A stretch of 64,000 nt of DNA. Origin: Planosporangium mesophilum (GTDB lineage: Bacteria > Actinomycetota > Actinomycetes > Mycobacteriales > Micromonosporaceae). This document shows positions 32,083 to 41,545 of the stretch, piece by piece. Position numbers and translations under genes: made by a program. Location of the stretch: assembly GCF_016863255.1 (NCBI RefSeq), contig NZ_BOON01000024.1, forward strand, positions 62,001 through 126,000. Direction: 5' to 3'. A model generated the notes under the pieces. The model did no database searches, was not told the origin of the DNA, and worked only from the letters and a program-made list of their open reading frames with translations. The first letter of the stretch is position 1. Every line of letters begins with the position of its first letter.

Positions 32083-34224
32083 ATGACCGAGGCCGCGACC
32101 ACCGTGCCCGCGACTACCGCGGCCGCCCCGCCACAGGTCCTCAACGCCGGTGAACCGGTCTTGACCGGGGGACCCGTGACGCTCGTCGAGGGCTCCACGT
32201 TCTGCCTCTCCGAACGGTCCGGGGACGTGCGGCCGGGCGGCGCCCACGGCCTGTTCGTCCGCGACGCCCGCGTGCTGTCGCGCTGGGAGTTGCGGCTGGA
32301 CGGGTACGCGCCGCAGCCGCTGGCCGTGATCCCGTCCGACGCGTTCACCGCCCGCTTCGTGCTGCGCCGCCCCGACAGCAGCCTGCTGCTGGTACGCGAG
32401 CGGCTGGTCGGCGACGGCCTGCGCGAGACGCTGACCGTGGAGAACCTGGGCCGCGAGGCGACCACCGCGGTCGTCACCCTGCTCGTCGACGGCGACTTCT
32501 CCGACCTGTTCGCGGTCAAGGAGGGCCGGACGGCCGGCGATGACAGCCAGGTCCGCGGCGCCCACGTCCGCGTCGCCGGGCAGGAACTGCTGCTGACCGC
32601 CCGCGCCGACGCCGGCCGGGGGCTGCGCGTCACCGGCTCCGGCGACCCGGTCGTGACGCCCCGCGCCCTGAGCTGGCGGGTCGTCGTCCCGGCCCGCGGG
32701 CGGTGGTCGGCCGAGGTGGTGGCGGAGCCGATGGTCGCCGGCCGGTGGATCGAACCGGGCTTCCGGCGCGGCGAGCCGGTGGAGGCCACGGCCGCCGCGC
32801 AGAAGCTGCGCGCCTGGCGGCGCACCAGTGCGCAGGTCAGCGTCGACGATCCGGTACTCGCCAAAGTCCTGCGGCGCACCGAAACCGACCTCGGCGCGCT
32901 CCAGATCACCGACCCGGACACCGGCCGGCCGTTCGTGGCCGCGGGCGCCCCGTGGTTCATGACCCTGTTCGGCCGGGACAGCCTGCTGACCGCATGGATG
33001 GCGCTGCCGCTCGACGTCAACCTCGCCATCGGTACATTGCAGGCCCTCGCCGCCACGCAGGCCCGTACCGTCGACCCGGCCACCGACTCCGAGCCCGGCC
33101 GGATCCTGCACGAGCTGCGGGCCGGGCCCGACAGCGACCGGGTCCTCGGCGGCAGCCACTACTACGGCAGCGTCGACGCCACCCCGCTCTTCGTCATGCT
33201 GCTGGGGGAGTGCTGGCGGTGGGGCGTCGACGAGGCGACGGTCCGGGCGCTGCTGCCGGCCGCCGACGCCGCCCTCGACTGGATCGACCGGTACGGCGAC
33301 CGCGACGGCGACGGGTTCGTCGAGTACCGGCGGGCGACCGACCGCGGGCTGGCCAACCAGGGGTGGAAGGACAGTTCCGACGCGATGAACTTCGCCGACG
33401 GCACCCTGGCCGAGGCCCCGCTGGCGCTGTGCGAGGTACAGGGCTACGGCTACGCCGCCTTGCTGGCCCGCGCCGAGCTGGCTGAGGCGTTCGGCGACTC
33501 CGACCGCGCCGAGCGGTGCCGGTGGCGGGCCAAGGAGCTGCGGGACGCCTTCGCCGAGCGGTACTGGCTGCCCGATCGCGGCTGGTACGCCGTCGCCCTG
33601 GACCGGCACAAGCGGCCGGTGGACGCCCTGACGAGCAACGCCGCGCACTGCCTGTGGACCGGCATCGCCCGCGACGAGCACGCCGAGGTCCTCGTCAGGC
33701 GACTGTCCGGAGTGGACATGGACACCGGGTACGGGCTGCGTACCCTGTCCGCCGCGATGGGCGCGTACAACCCGATGAGCTACCACAACGGCTCGGTCTG
33801 GCCGCATGACACGGCCATCGCGGTCGCCGGCCTGATGCGGTACGCACACGTGCCCGGGGCGGTCGAGCTGGCGCACCGGCTGGCCGACGGGGTGCTGGAC
33901 GCCGCGGGCGGGTTCGGCGGCCGGCTGCCCGAGCTGTTCTGCGGCTTCGGCCGCGACCAGTTCGCCCCGCCGGTGCCGTACCCGACCTCGTGTTCACCGC
34001 AGGCCTGGGCGACCGCGGCGCCGCTGCTGCTGGTACGCGCCGTGCTGGGGTTGGACCCGCACGTGCCGCACCGGACCCTCGGCCTCGCACCGCGGCTGCC
34101 CGAACGGTGGGGCCGGGTGACCCTGTCCAACCTCCGGCTCGGGCCGGCCACCGTCAACCTGACCGCGCACGGGGACCGCGCCACGGTCCGCGGCCTGCCC
34201 GGCGACTGGACCGGCAACGACTGA
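32083..34224 (+). CDS. amylo-alpha-1,6-glucosidase / glycogen-debranching-type enzyme
   Basis: 713 residues. N-terminal beta-rich domain (TLVEGSTFCLSERSGDVRPGGAHGLFVRD), typical of bacterial debranching enzymes, then an alpha/alpha toroid with GAPWFMTLFGRDSLLTAWMALP, NQGWKDSSDAMNFADG and NPMSYHNGSVWPHDTAI, matching the GH133-like catalytic domain. Acts on alpha-1,6 branches or related glucosides. No signal peptide. Convergent with the tannase-family gene, 3 bases apart. Confidence 0.88.
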   Translation: MTEAATTVPATTAAAPPQVLNAGEPVLTGGPVTLVEGSTFCLSERSGDVRPGGAHGLFVRDARVLSRWELRLDGYAPQPLAVIPSDAFTARFVLRRPDSSLLLVRERLVGDGLRETLTVENLGREATTAVVTLLVDGDFSDLFAVKEGRTAGDDSQVRGAHVRVAGQELLLTARADAGRGLRVTGSGDPVVTPRALSWRVVVPARGRWSAEVVAEPMVAGRWIEPGFRRGEPVEATAAAQKLRAWRRTSAQVSVDDPVLAKVLRRTETDLGALQITDPDTGRPFVAAGAPWFMTLFGRDSLLTAWMALPLDVNLAIGTLQALAATQARTVDPATDSEPGRILHELRAGPDSDRVLGGSHYYGSVDATPLFVMLLGECWRWGVDEATVRALLPAADAALDWIDRYGDRDGDGFVEYRRATDRGLANQGWKDSSDAMNFADGTLAEAPLALCEVQGYGYAALLARAELAEAFGDSDRAERCRWRAKELRDAFAERYWLPDRGWYAVALDRHKRPVDALTSNAAHCLWTGIARDEHAEVLVRRLSGVDMDTGYGLRTLSAAMGAYNPMSYHNGSVWPHDTAIAVAGLMRYAHVPGAVELAHRLADGVLDAAGGFGGRLPELFCGFGRDQFAPPVPYPTSCSPQAWATAAPLLLVRAVLGLDPHVPHRTLGLAPRLPERWGRVTLSNLRLGPATVNLTAHGDRATVRGLPGDWTGND

Positions 34225-34227
34225 CCG

Positions 34228-35907
34228 TCAGCGGCGCGTACCGTCGAACCGGCCCATCCAGGGGACGTGGTCGTCGCTCGGGCGCTCCGGCGGTACCGGT
34301 ACGAAGTTGGCGGCGTCGTCGGTGCTGCCCGAGCCGTCATACCGGGCGACCAGTGGATAGGGAAAGACCGGGCGGGTACGGGTGACGGCGCCGCCGTCCA
34401 CCTTCGCCGCCACCACGCTGGTCGGCGCGGTACCGGTCTCCACCCAGTTCACCAGCCCGGTGAGCAGGTCGAACGAGCTGGGCCCGGTGCCGCCGGCGCA
34501 GTGGTACATGCCGGGGAACATGAACAGCCGGGCGAACGACTGGGTGGCCGCGAGCCCGCCCATCCGGTCGGAGACGGCCTGGTAGTACGCGACCGTGCCG
34601 GTGGCCGGGATGGCCTGGTCGGACCAGCCGTGCCAGAGTACGAGCTTGCCGCCGGAGCGCCTGAAGTCGGTCAGGTCCGGGTCGATGGCGTCGTACAGCC
34701 CGGACAGCTGGCGTACCCGTTCGAAGGTGGCGCGGTCGAAGGCGATGTCGTTGAGGGTGGACGACAGCGGCGGGTTCTGCGTGAACGCGAGGTACTTGAC
34801 CCAGGCGTTGCCGATGCGCCATGCGATCGTCGAGCTCTGCGGCGCGTCGGCGTCCTGGGGGATGAACCAGCCGGCCCAGGCGAGCTCCGAGCCGTACGCC
34901 TGGCCGCCCGGGTACAGGTGCTGTCCCCGGCCGTCCACGGCGCCGGAGTAGATCTTCCGCACCACGGTCACCTGGGCGGCGGTCAGGCAGTTCGGGGTGT
35001 CGGCGCCGCGGCAGGCGATGCCCGCCGGGTCGAAGTCGCACCGGCGCGGATCGTCGAGCTGGCCGTCGACCAGACCGTCGAGCCGGTCGCAGCGGTCCAT
35101 CACCGCCGCGTGCAGGGCGGGAAGCTTGCTCGCCGGCAGGATCGCCTTCCCCGCGGCGTCGAAGTCCACCCGGGCGAGCCACGGCTGGTTGAAGGTGTTG
35201 AGCTCGGTGGTGATGGAGGCGGGTGCGCCGGCGAGGATGCCGTCGAAGTCGTCGGGGTAGCGCTGCGCCTCGGTGAGCCCTTCGTGGCCGCCCTGCGAGC
35301 AGCCGTCGAAGTAGGAGTACCTCGGGGGCTGGCCGTAGAACCTGGCGATGAGCGCCTTCGCCGTCAGTGCGGTCACGTGGTCGGCACGGTAGGCGAAGTC
35401 GACGCGCAGTTGCGGGTCGGTGCCGAACACGCCGTCGGCGCTGCCGCCGCCGACGTGGCCCTGGTTGTTCGAGGCGGTCGCGAACGCGCCGTCGGTGACC
35501 GGCGCGCAGCCGGCCGCCGCCTGGACGTTGACCGCCAGCGTGCCGCAGAGCCCACCGCAACCGGCCTGCAGGTAGCGCTGCCGGTACGTACGGGTGGGCA
35601 GCTGCACCTGGAACTGGATCTGCGGAGCGATCACCCCGCGGACGTCACAGACCTGGTACCCGGCGCCGGCCGTGGCGAGCGCCGCCGACGTGACGCCCAT
35701 GCCCGCGCCGATCTCGGTCGACACGTCGACGCCGGCGAGGTCTTCACAGGCGAGGTGGGGGGTGACGACCGGCAGCTCGGTGGCGACCCGCTCCGCCCGG
35801 GGCGGAGCTGGCCGGGCGGTCGCCGGTTCGGCGGCGGCCAACAGTGGAACGGTCAGCAGGGCGAGGGCGAGGGACACGGAGATGTGGCGCTTGCGGCTGG
35901 CCGGCAT
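34228..35907 (-). CDS. secreted tannase/feruloyl esterase family protein
   Basis: 559 residues. Signal peptide MPASRKRHISVSLALALLT then AAAEPATA; nucleophile elbow YFDGCSQGGHEG (C-S-Q-G-G), paired cysteines and the C-terminal HCAGGTG with the catalytic-His. The family hydrolyses esters of gallic or ferulic acid outside the cell. Its products (gallate, ferulate) are substrates or precursors for the catabolic genes at 23-28 kb, but no shared control element was found here. Confidence 0.85.
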   Translation of the reverse strand: MPASRKRHISVSLALALLTVPLLAAAEPATARPAPPRAERVATELPVVTPHLACEDLAGVDVSTEIGAGMGVTSAALATAGAGYQVCDVRGVIAPQIQFQVQLPTRTYRQRYLQAGCGGLCGTLAVNVQAAAGCAPVTDGAFATASNNQGHVGGGSADGVFGTDPQLRVDFAYRADHVTALTAKALIARFYGQPPRYSYFDGCSQGGHEGLTEAQRYPDDFDGILAGAPASITTELNTFNQPWLARVDFDAAGKAILPASKLPALHAAVMDRCDRLDGLVDGQLDDPRRCDFDPAGIACRGADTPNCLTAAQVTVVRKIYSGAVDGRGQHLYPGGQAYGSELAWAGWFIPQDADAPQSSTIAWRIGNAWVKYLAFTQNPPLSSTLNDIAFDRATFERVRQLSGLYDAIDPDLTDFRRSGGKLVLWHGWSDQAIPATGTVAYYQAVSDRMGGLAATQSFARLFMFPGMYHCAGGTGPSSFDLLTGLVNWVETGTAPTSVVAAKVDGGAVTRTRPVFPYPLVARYDGSGSTDDAANFVPVPPERPSDDHVPWMGRFDGTRR

Positions 35908-36026
35908 GCCGCTCCTCCTTGTGGGCGGGGATACGTCTGCTCTGCGTACACGCGTTCGGGCTGCGAACGGCCAGGCTACGATCTCATTCGATGCCCGTCA
36001 ATGCGCGATTGCGTACAGTTGTCGAT

Positions 36027-36836
36027 GTGGTTATCCCCGTCCACGACGTGAACCCGGTCCGGCGTAGGCCCTGGGTCACGTACCTGCTGATCGCCGCGAA
36101 CGTCGGAGTGTTCCTGCTGACGCCCGCAGCCACCACTACCGGCGTGGAGTCCAGCAGCCTGGGTGAGCTGTGCCGGCAGGAGGCCTTCTACGACCGGTAC
36201 GCCGCCATTCCCCGGGAGTTGATCGGCAACCGGCAACTGCCCGAGGTGCCGACCGGCGAGGTGGGCGTCGGTGCCGGCGGCCCCGGCTGCGTGGTCTCGG
36301 AACCGTCGTACCACAAGCTACCGGCGTTGTCGGTGCTGTACTCGATGTTCCTGCATGGCGGCTGGCTGCACCTGCTCGGCAACATGCTGTTCCTGTGGGT
36401 GTTCGGCAACAACGTCGAGGACCGGTTCGGCCGGCTGCGGTACCTGCTGGTCTACCTGTTGTGCGGGTACGTCGCCGCCTACGGGTTCGCACTGGGCAGC
36501 CACGACGCGGTCACGCCGCTGGTCGGCGCGTCCGGGGCGGTCTCCGGGGTGCTCGGCGCCTATCTGGTGCTCTTCCCGCGGGCCCGGGTCTGGAGCCTGG
36601 TGCCCGTCCTGCTGTTCATCCCGTTGCGGCTGCCCGCCTGGCTGGTACTGGGCCTGTGGTTCGTGATCCAGTGGGTCTACTCGGCCGGGTACGCCGTCTC
36701 CGGGGCGGGCTCCGTCGCCTACCTCGCGCACGTGTTCGGGTTCGTGACCGGCGTGCTCGCCGCGCTGACGCTGGCGGGGCGGCAGCGCCCGGAAGACCCG
36801 TACCGCCGCCGGGAACCCCGGCGGCGGGTCGCCTAG
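36027..36836 (+). CDS. rhomboid-family intramembrane serine protease
   Basis: 269 residues from the GTG of VVIPVHDVNPVRRRPWVTY, the usual rhomboid start; TACAGT lies 7 bases upstream of it, so a leaderless transcript is possible. An ATG at 35991 adds 12 residues. Motifs: GGWLHLLGNMLFLWVFGNN, catalytic GASGAVSG and the His in AHVFGFVTG. Cleaves membrane proteins. Substrate unknown. Confidence 0.88.
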   Translation: MVIPVHDVNPVRRRPWVTYLLIAANVGVFLLTPAATTTGVESSSLGELCRQEAFYDRYAAIPRELIGNRQLPEVPTGEVGVGAGGPGCVVSEPSYHKLPALSVLYSMFLHGGWLHLLGNMLFLWVFGNNVEDRFGRLRYLLVYLLCGYVAAYGFALGSHDAVTPLVGASGAVSGVLGAYLVLFPRARVWSLVPVLLFIPLRLPAWLVLGLWFVIQWVYSAGYAVSGAGSVAYLAHVFGFVTGVLAALTLAGRQRPEDPYRRREPRRRVA

Positions 36837-36863
36837 CGACGGTGCGTTACTGCGGCGGAGATG

Positions 36864-37283
36864 TCAGTGGCGTACGTCCGCCGGCCCCGAGGTGAGCGGC
36901 AAGCCGGCGCGCTGCCACGCCTCGACTCCACCGATCATGTCCGTGGCGCGCCACAGGCCGATCGCCCGCAGGCTCGCGGCCGCCAGGCTTGAGCTGTAGC
37001 CCTGCCGGCAGATGACGATGATCTCCAGGTCGTGGTCCACGGCCTCCGGAATGCGCGCGTCGCTCAGCGGGTCCAGCCGCCACTCGAGCACCGTACGGTC
37101 GATCACCAGTGAGCCCGGGATCTCGCCCTGCTCCTGGCGCTGGTGCTCGGTACGGGTGTCGACTACCAGCGCCCCTCTGCGTCCGGCCGCCTCCGTCTCT
37201 TCAGGAGTCATCCGTCGTGTGCCGGTCCGTACCTTGGCGAGAATCTCGCCGATGCCCGTATGCCGCTCGACCTCCACGTTCAT
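36864..37283 (-). CDS. rhodanese-domain protein
   Basis: 139 residues. VVDTRTEHQRQEQGEIPGSLVIDR and the active-site loop ICRQGYSS (catalytic Cys) define a single-domain sulfurtransferase. The start ATG has no clear ribosome site; TTATAA lies about 40 bases upstream. Convergent with the rhomboid gene. Confidence 0.85.
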   Translation of the reverse strand: MNVEVERHTGIGEILAKVRTGTRRMTPEETEAAGRRGALVVDTRTEHQRQEQGEIPGSLVIDRTVLEWRLDPLSDARIPEAVDHDLEIIVICRQGYSSSLAAASLRAIGLWRATDMIGGVEAWQRAGLPLTSGPADVRH

Positions 37284-37565
37284 AGTGTGCCGGATGTGTC
37301 GATCTTCGGCACAACTCGCCTCTCTTATAACGGAACGTACACGCGCAGACACCCAGCGGTAGTCACCATCAACGTTTGACGAACCAGTTCAGGATCCTAG
37401 GATGCTGTACGGGCGGTGGTCCGACCCACAGCGAACGGTGCGTCGCCAGGGCGGGCGGTGGAGCGTCGCGGCACGCACCGCGGCGGCAGACAAAAGGGCG
37501 CCGCGTCACAAGGCGGAGGCAGGCAGGGGAGCCGCGACAAAGACGGCAGAGGCGGACGGCCCCGG

Positions 37566-37925
37566 TCAGGTCGTGCGCGGTCCGTCGGCGGACAGGAGAT
37601 CGTACAGATTGAGGACCGTCATAATCCGCAGCACCTTGCCGTGTGCGTTGGCCACGGAGAAGGTGATTCCACGGTGCTGCGCGGTCCGCATCGCGCTCAA
37701 CAGGACCTGGATGCCGGTCGAGTCGATGAAGTCCAGCGGCTGGACGTCGATGACCAGGGAGGTGGTACCCGGCTCGGCGAGGACGGCGGCGATGGTCTCG
37801 TGGAGCCGCTCCAGGTTGCTGATGTCGACCTCGCCGGTCGTGACCAGGCGTGCGTTGCCGTGACCGTCATCGGACCGAACCAGATCCAAGCTGGCCGGAG
37901 CGATCCCCACACGAGGCGTATCCAT
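37566..37925 (-). CDS. STAS-domain anti-sigma factor antagonist
   Basis: 119 residues from the ATG after GGGAGGACCAG. LVTTGEVDISNLERLHETI and VIDVQPLDFIDSTGIQVLLSA hold the phosphorylatable Ser-Thr pair of STAS antagonists. Divergent from the SpoIIE-type phosphatase, which is the natural partner for reactivating it. No anti-sigma kinase is seen next to them. Confidence 0.9.
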   Translation of the reverse strand: MDTPRVGIAPASLDLVRSDDGHGNARLVTTGEVDISNLERLHETIAAVLAEPGTTSLVIDVQPLDFIDSTGIQVLLSAMRTAQHRGITFSVANAHGKVLRIMTVLNLYDLLSADGPRTT

Positions 37926-38064
37926 CTGGTCCTCCCTGGCCGACCGCATGAGCATAGCCCCGGTGGCGCTCGCCCAAGCCGGCACCACCGGGCCCCGGGT
38001 ACGGGGAGGGCGCCAGCACCGAGGCGCGGCGATCGTTGGCGGCCGGGAGGGGTCGGCATACGGT

Positions 38065-39276
38065 ATGACGGTGGGATCTCCGTTGGACGCGTGGCGCGAC
38101 GCCGTCCTCGAGCTGCTACGCGCCGCTCAGGTGGCGCTGCCCGGAGGCCTGGCAGGCGCGGTGAACGACGCGGTCCGTCCGCTGGGGGTCGAGTTCACCA
38201 TGTACCTGGTCGATCTTGAGCAGCGGTCGCTGCGAGCGGTGCCCGGGGCGACCGAGCCCGTACCGCGGTCCCTGCCGATCGACGACGGCCCGGCCGGGCA
38301 GGCCTTCATGATGATCAGCCCGGTGTCGGTACCCGACCGACCGCGGCGGTTGTGGATGCCGCTGCAGGACGGTACCGAGCGGCTCGGGGTCCTGGAGGTG
38401 GCGCTGCCGGACTGGCTCGACCCTGACGATCCCGAGCTGCGCGAAGGCGTCACGCTGGTCGCGATGCTGCTCGGCCACCTGGTCGCGGCAAAGACCGAGT
38501 ACGGCGACATCCTGCTGAAGTCCAGACGCTCCCGGCGCCTGTCCACCGCGTCCGAGTTGTTGTGGCGAACCGTGCCGCGGCTGACCTTCGCGACCGAGCG
38601 GATGGTCATCTCGGCGGTGCTGGAGCCGTGCTACGAGGCTGGCGGCGACGCCTTCGACTACGCGGTCGATGCCGACCTCGCCCGGGTGGCGGTCCTGGAC
38701 GGCGTCGGTCACGGCCTGACCGCCGGCCTCACCACGGCCGTCGCGATGTCCGCGATGCGTACCGCGAGGGTGGACGGGCAGCCGTTGGAAGGGATGGCCG
38801 GTGCGGCCGACGAGGCCATCATCGGCAACTTCAGCGACCAGCGGTTCGTCACCGCCGTGCTGGCGGAGGTCGACCTGGCCACCGGCGTCGTGCGCTACCT
38901 CAACGCCGGCCACCCACCGCCGGTACTGCTGCGCGGCGGCAAGGCGGTCGCCCTCCTGGACCAGGGGAGGCGGACACCGCTCGGTATCGCCGACCCGACC
39001 GCCGAGGTCGGCCAACACGAGCTGGAGCCGGGTGACCGGCTGCTGTGCTACACCGACGGCTTCACCGAGGCGCGCGACGAGCACGGCGAGGAGTTCGGCC
39101 TGTCCCGGCTGGTCGAGCTCGCCGAGTGCCACACGGCCGCCGGGCTACCGGTACCCGAGACCCTCCGGAGGCTCTCCCACGACGTGCTCGACCACCAGGT
39201 CGGACCCCTGCACGACGACGCGACCCTGCTGATGTTCAGCTGGTCGGCCGCTGACAGTCGGCGGACTCTCCTGTAA
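38065..39276 (+). CDS. SpoIIE-type PP2C phosphatase with N-terminal sensor region
   Basis: 403 residues. An N-terminal GAF-like region is followed by a PP2C domain with CYEAGGDAFDYAV, VAVLDGVGHGLTAGL, RYLNAGHPPPVLL and LLCYTDGFTEARDEHGEEFG, holding the metal-binding aspartates. It would dephosphorylate a STAS antagonist, turning on a sigma factor. The divergent STAS gene is the likely substrate. Confidence 0.9.
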   Translation: MTVGSPLDAWRDAVLELLRAAQVALPGGLAGAVNDAVRPLGVEFTMYLVDLEQRSLRAVPGATEPVPRSLPIDDGPAGQAFMMISPVSVPDRPRRLWMPLQDGTERLGVLEVALPDWLDPDDPELREGVTLVAMLLGHLVAAKTEYGDILLKSRRSRRLSTASELLWRTVPRLTFATERMVISAVLEPCYEAGGDAFDYAVDADLARVAVLDGVGHGLTAGLTTAVAMSAMRTARVDGQPLEGMAGAADEAIIGNFSDQRFVTAVLAEVDLATGVVRYLNAGHPPPVLLRGGKAVALLDQGRRTPLGIADPTAEVGQHELEPGDRLLCYTDGFTEARDEHGEEFGLSRLVELAECHTAAGLPVPETLRRLSHDVLDHQVGPLHDDATLLMFSWSAADSRRTLL

Positions 39277-39277
39277 A

Positions 39278-39341
39278 CGCCGGCCGCTCACAGCGCCGGC
39301 CGCTCACAGCGCCGGCCGCTCACGGTGCCGGCCGCTTACGG
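39278..39341 (+). repeat. four tandem 16-bp repeats at the sigma factor end
   Basis: CGCCGGCCGCTCACAG twice, then two variants ending CACGG and TTACGG (39278-39293, 39294-39309, 39310-39325, 39326-39341). The stop codon of the ECF gene lies in the last unit. The repeat is G/C-rich with a GGCCGG dyad inside and could act as a terminator. Confidence 0.75.
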
Positions 39342-40628
39342 TGCGTGTCCACGGGTGCACGCGGCGGCGCGTTCGGCAAGCAGGACGCGTTCGCGGTTGT
39401 TACGGGTCAGCGACGCCGCACGCTCGAAGTCGGCGCGCGCCTCGTCGAAGCGGCCGAGCTTGGCCAGGAGGTCGCCGCGCACACTCGGCAGCAGGTGGTA
39501 CCCCTTGAGCGCCGGCTCCGCGACCAGCGTGTCGACGAGTTCCAGACCCGCCGCCGGGCCGAACGCCATCGAGACCGCGACGGCGCGGTTCAGCTCGACG
39601 ATGGGCGAGGGGGAGAGCTGGCCGAGTGCGGCGTAGAGCGCGGCGATGCGGGCCCAGTCCGTCTCTTGCGGCGTCAGCGCCCGGGCGTGGCAGGCGGCTA
39701 TCGCGGCCTGCAGCGCGTACCGGCCGAGCGCGCCGCCGAGCTGCTCGGCGCGCTCCAACGCCGCGAGGCCGCGGCGGATGAGGAGCCGGTCCCAGCGTGT
39801 ACGGTCCTGGTCGAGCAGCAGGACGGGCTCGCCGGACGGACCGATCCGTGCCCTCAGCCGCGACGCCTGGATCTCCATGAGCGAGACGAGGCCGTGTACC
39901 TCGGGCTCGGCCGGCGCGAGCCCGGCCAGGATGCGACCGAGACGCAGGGCCTCCTCGCACAGCGACGGCCGTACCCAGTCGTCACCAGCGGTCGCCGAGT
40001 AGCCCTCGTTGAAGACGAGGTAGACGACCTCGAGTACCGAGGCCAGGCGGTCGCCGCGGTCGGCGCCGCTGGGGACCTCGAAGGGGACCTTCTTGTCGGC
40101 CAGGCTCCGCTTGGCGCGGACGATGCGCTGGGCGACGGTCGGCTCCGGTACCAGGAAGGCGCGCGCGATCTCGTCGGTCGTCAGGCCGCCCAGCATCCGG
40201 AGCGTGAGCGCGACCCGCGCCTCGACGGAGAGGACGGGATGGCAGGCCGTGAAGATGAGGCGCAGCAGGTCGTCGCCGATGTCGTCATCGATCGCGGCGT
40301 CCAGGTCCTGCTCGTCGGTGCCGAGCCGGGCCTCCAGGTCGCGACCGACCTCCACCTGCTTGCGCTCCAGCGTGGCCTGCCGGCGCATCGCGTCGATCGC
40401 GCGGCGCTTGGCGACGGCCATGAGCCAGGCGCCCGGGTTGTTCGGGACGCCTGACTGCGGCCACTGCTCGAGCGCGGCCACGAGCGCGTCCTGCGCCAGG
40501 TCCTCGGCGAGGCCGATGTCGCGTACCATCCGCGCGAGACCGGCGGTGAGCCTGGCCGACTCGATCCGCCAGACCGCGTCGATCGCGCGATGGGTATCGG
40601 TAGCCGTCACGGCTACCGATACAACCAT
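39336..40628 (-). CDS. ECF42-type RNA polymerase sigma factor with C-terminal TPR-like domain
   Basis: 430 residues. Sigma-2 region (GLARMVRDIGLAEDLAQDALVAALEQWP) and sigma-4 region (TTDEIARAFLVPEPTVAQRIVRAKRSL), then a long helical extension typical of the ECF42/DUF6596 group. It contains LNRAVAVSMAFGPAAG. The YciI-like gene just upstream is the usual genomic partner of this sigma group, which lacks a classical anti-sigma factor. Signal unknown. Confidence 0.92.
   Translation of the reverse strand: MVVSVAVTATDTHRAIDAVWRIESARLTAGLARMVRDIGLAEDLAQDALVAALEQWPQSGVPNNPGAWLMAVAKRRAIDAMRRQATLERKQVEVGRDLEARLGTDEQDLDAAIDDDIGDDLLRLIFTACHPVLSVEARVALTLRMLGGLTTDEIARAFLVPEPTVAQRIVRAKRSLADKKVPFEVPSGADRGDRLASVLEVVYLVFNEGYSATAGDDWVRPSLCEEALRLGRILAGLAPAEPEVHGLVSLMEIQASRLRARIGPSGEPVLLLDQDRTRWDRLLIRRGLAALERAEQLGGALGRYALQAAIAACHARALTPQETDWARIAALYAALGQLSPSPIVELNRAVAVSMAFGPAAGLELVDTLVAEPALKGYHLLPSVRGDLLAKLGRFDEARADFERAASLTRNNRERVLLAERAAACTRGHAP
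40594..40622. repeat. 13-bp inverted repeat across the sigma factor start
   Basis: GTATCGGTAGCCG-TCA-CGGCTACCGATAC, perfect arms, covering codons about 3-12 of the ECF42 gene. In mRNA it forms a stem near the ribosome site, so it could limit translation. It is also a possible regulator site. Confidence 0.55.
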
Positions 40629-40688
40629 CCGGGCCGGTGTGCCGCGACACCGCCGCCGTCGACCAGCGCTGTGAAATACCGCTGTGAA

Positions 40689-41111
40689 CTACCGCTGCTG
40701 GTCGGCCACCTGCGCGCGCAGGCGCTCCTCCTGTTGCCGGAGTTCGGGAGTGAACTCCTCGCCGAAGTCCTCGGCTTCGAACACCGGTCGGATCTCGACC
40801 TCGGCGCCCCCGTCGAACGGCGAGCGCTTGAGCCATTCGATCGCCTCGTCCATCGACTTGACCTGCCACAGCCAGAACCCGGCGATCAGCTCCTTCGCCT
40901 CGGCGTAGGGCCCGTCGGTCACGGTCGCCGTCCCGCCGGAGAACGTCATCCGAACGCCCTTGGAGCTCGGGTGCAGCCCCTCGCCGGCGATCATCACGCC
41001 GGCCCTGACCAGCTCTTCGTTGTACTTACCCATGGCGGCGAGGATCTCCTGGCTGGGCATGACGCCCGCCTCGCTGTCCCGGTCCGCCCTGATCATCACC
41101 ATGACGCGCAT
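40689..41111 (-). CDS. YciI-like (DGPFAETKE) protein, partner of ECF42
   Basis: 140 residues. VTDGPYAEAKELIAGFWLWQ is the DGPFAETKE family signature; the fold is a ferredoxin-like dimer. Genes of this family are typically adjacent to ECF42 sigma factors and may sense the signal. It precedes the sigma gene by 60 bases in the same direction. Confidence 0.9.
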   Translation of the reverse strand: MRVMVMIRADRDSEAGVMPSQEILAAMGKYNEELVRAGVMIAGEGLHPSSKGVRMTFSGGTATVTDGPYAEAKELIAGFWLWQVKSMDEAIEWLKRSPFDGGAEVEIRPVFEAEDFGEEFTPELRQQEERLRAQVADQQR

Positions 41112-41404
41112 TGCCGTGTCTCCTCCTGGTTGGCGGTCGGGAGTGCCTCCCGGACCGTCTTAGGCCTGGTGTTGAACCTTCGATCTACCAGAGCGTCGAA
41201 CGAGGACGACCGGAATCGACACGGCGGCCAGAATTTTCTCCGGGGGCACTCGACGCGGTCCGGGCGGATCCTTGATCATCAATCTGTTATCGCGCAAGTG
41301 CTCTTGGTAACAGGAAGAGGGTCTTGGCAGGTCCGATACCTGCCCGTATGGTCATCGCGTCCGATCCGGTCTCGTGGTCACCGTAGGTGGCGCCGGAGCG
41401 GACC

Positions 41405-41532
41405 CGTCGAGTCGTGCTGTTCACGAGCCGGGGACCCACCGCAACTCTGGGGTGAATCCGCGGGCCGCTGGCCTGCGGTAGGGCGACCTTTCCCGCCCGA
41501 ATCCGTCAGCTAACCCGGTAGGCGGCAGCGTA
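41405..41532 (+). promoter_or_regulatory. c-di-AMP riboswitch (ydaO/yuaA type)
   Basis: CACGAGCCGGGGACCCACCG and CAACTCTGGGGTGAATC, then GGGCGACCTTTCCCGCCC and GAATCCGTCAGCTAACCCGG are the conserved blocks of the actinobacterial ydaO/yuaA riboswitch. It reports cyclic di-AMP and usually shuts off cell-wall hydrolase genes. Downstream is a short ORF and then the C39-like secreted protein. Confidence 0.9.
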
Positions 41533-41545
41533 AGGAGAACATGCC

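Noticed and set aside
31900-33876. 658-residue minus-strand frame opposite the debranching enzyme
   Set aside because: No domain; GC-shadow of the plus-strand enzyme whose motifs are clear.
39278-39341. repeat array considered as CRISPR
   Set aside because: Units are directly adjacent with no spacers, and there are no cas genes in the window.
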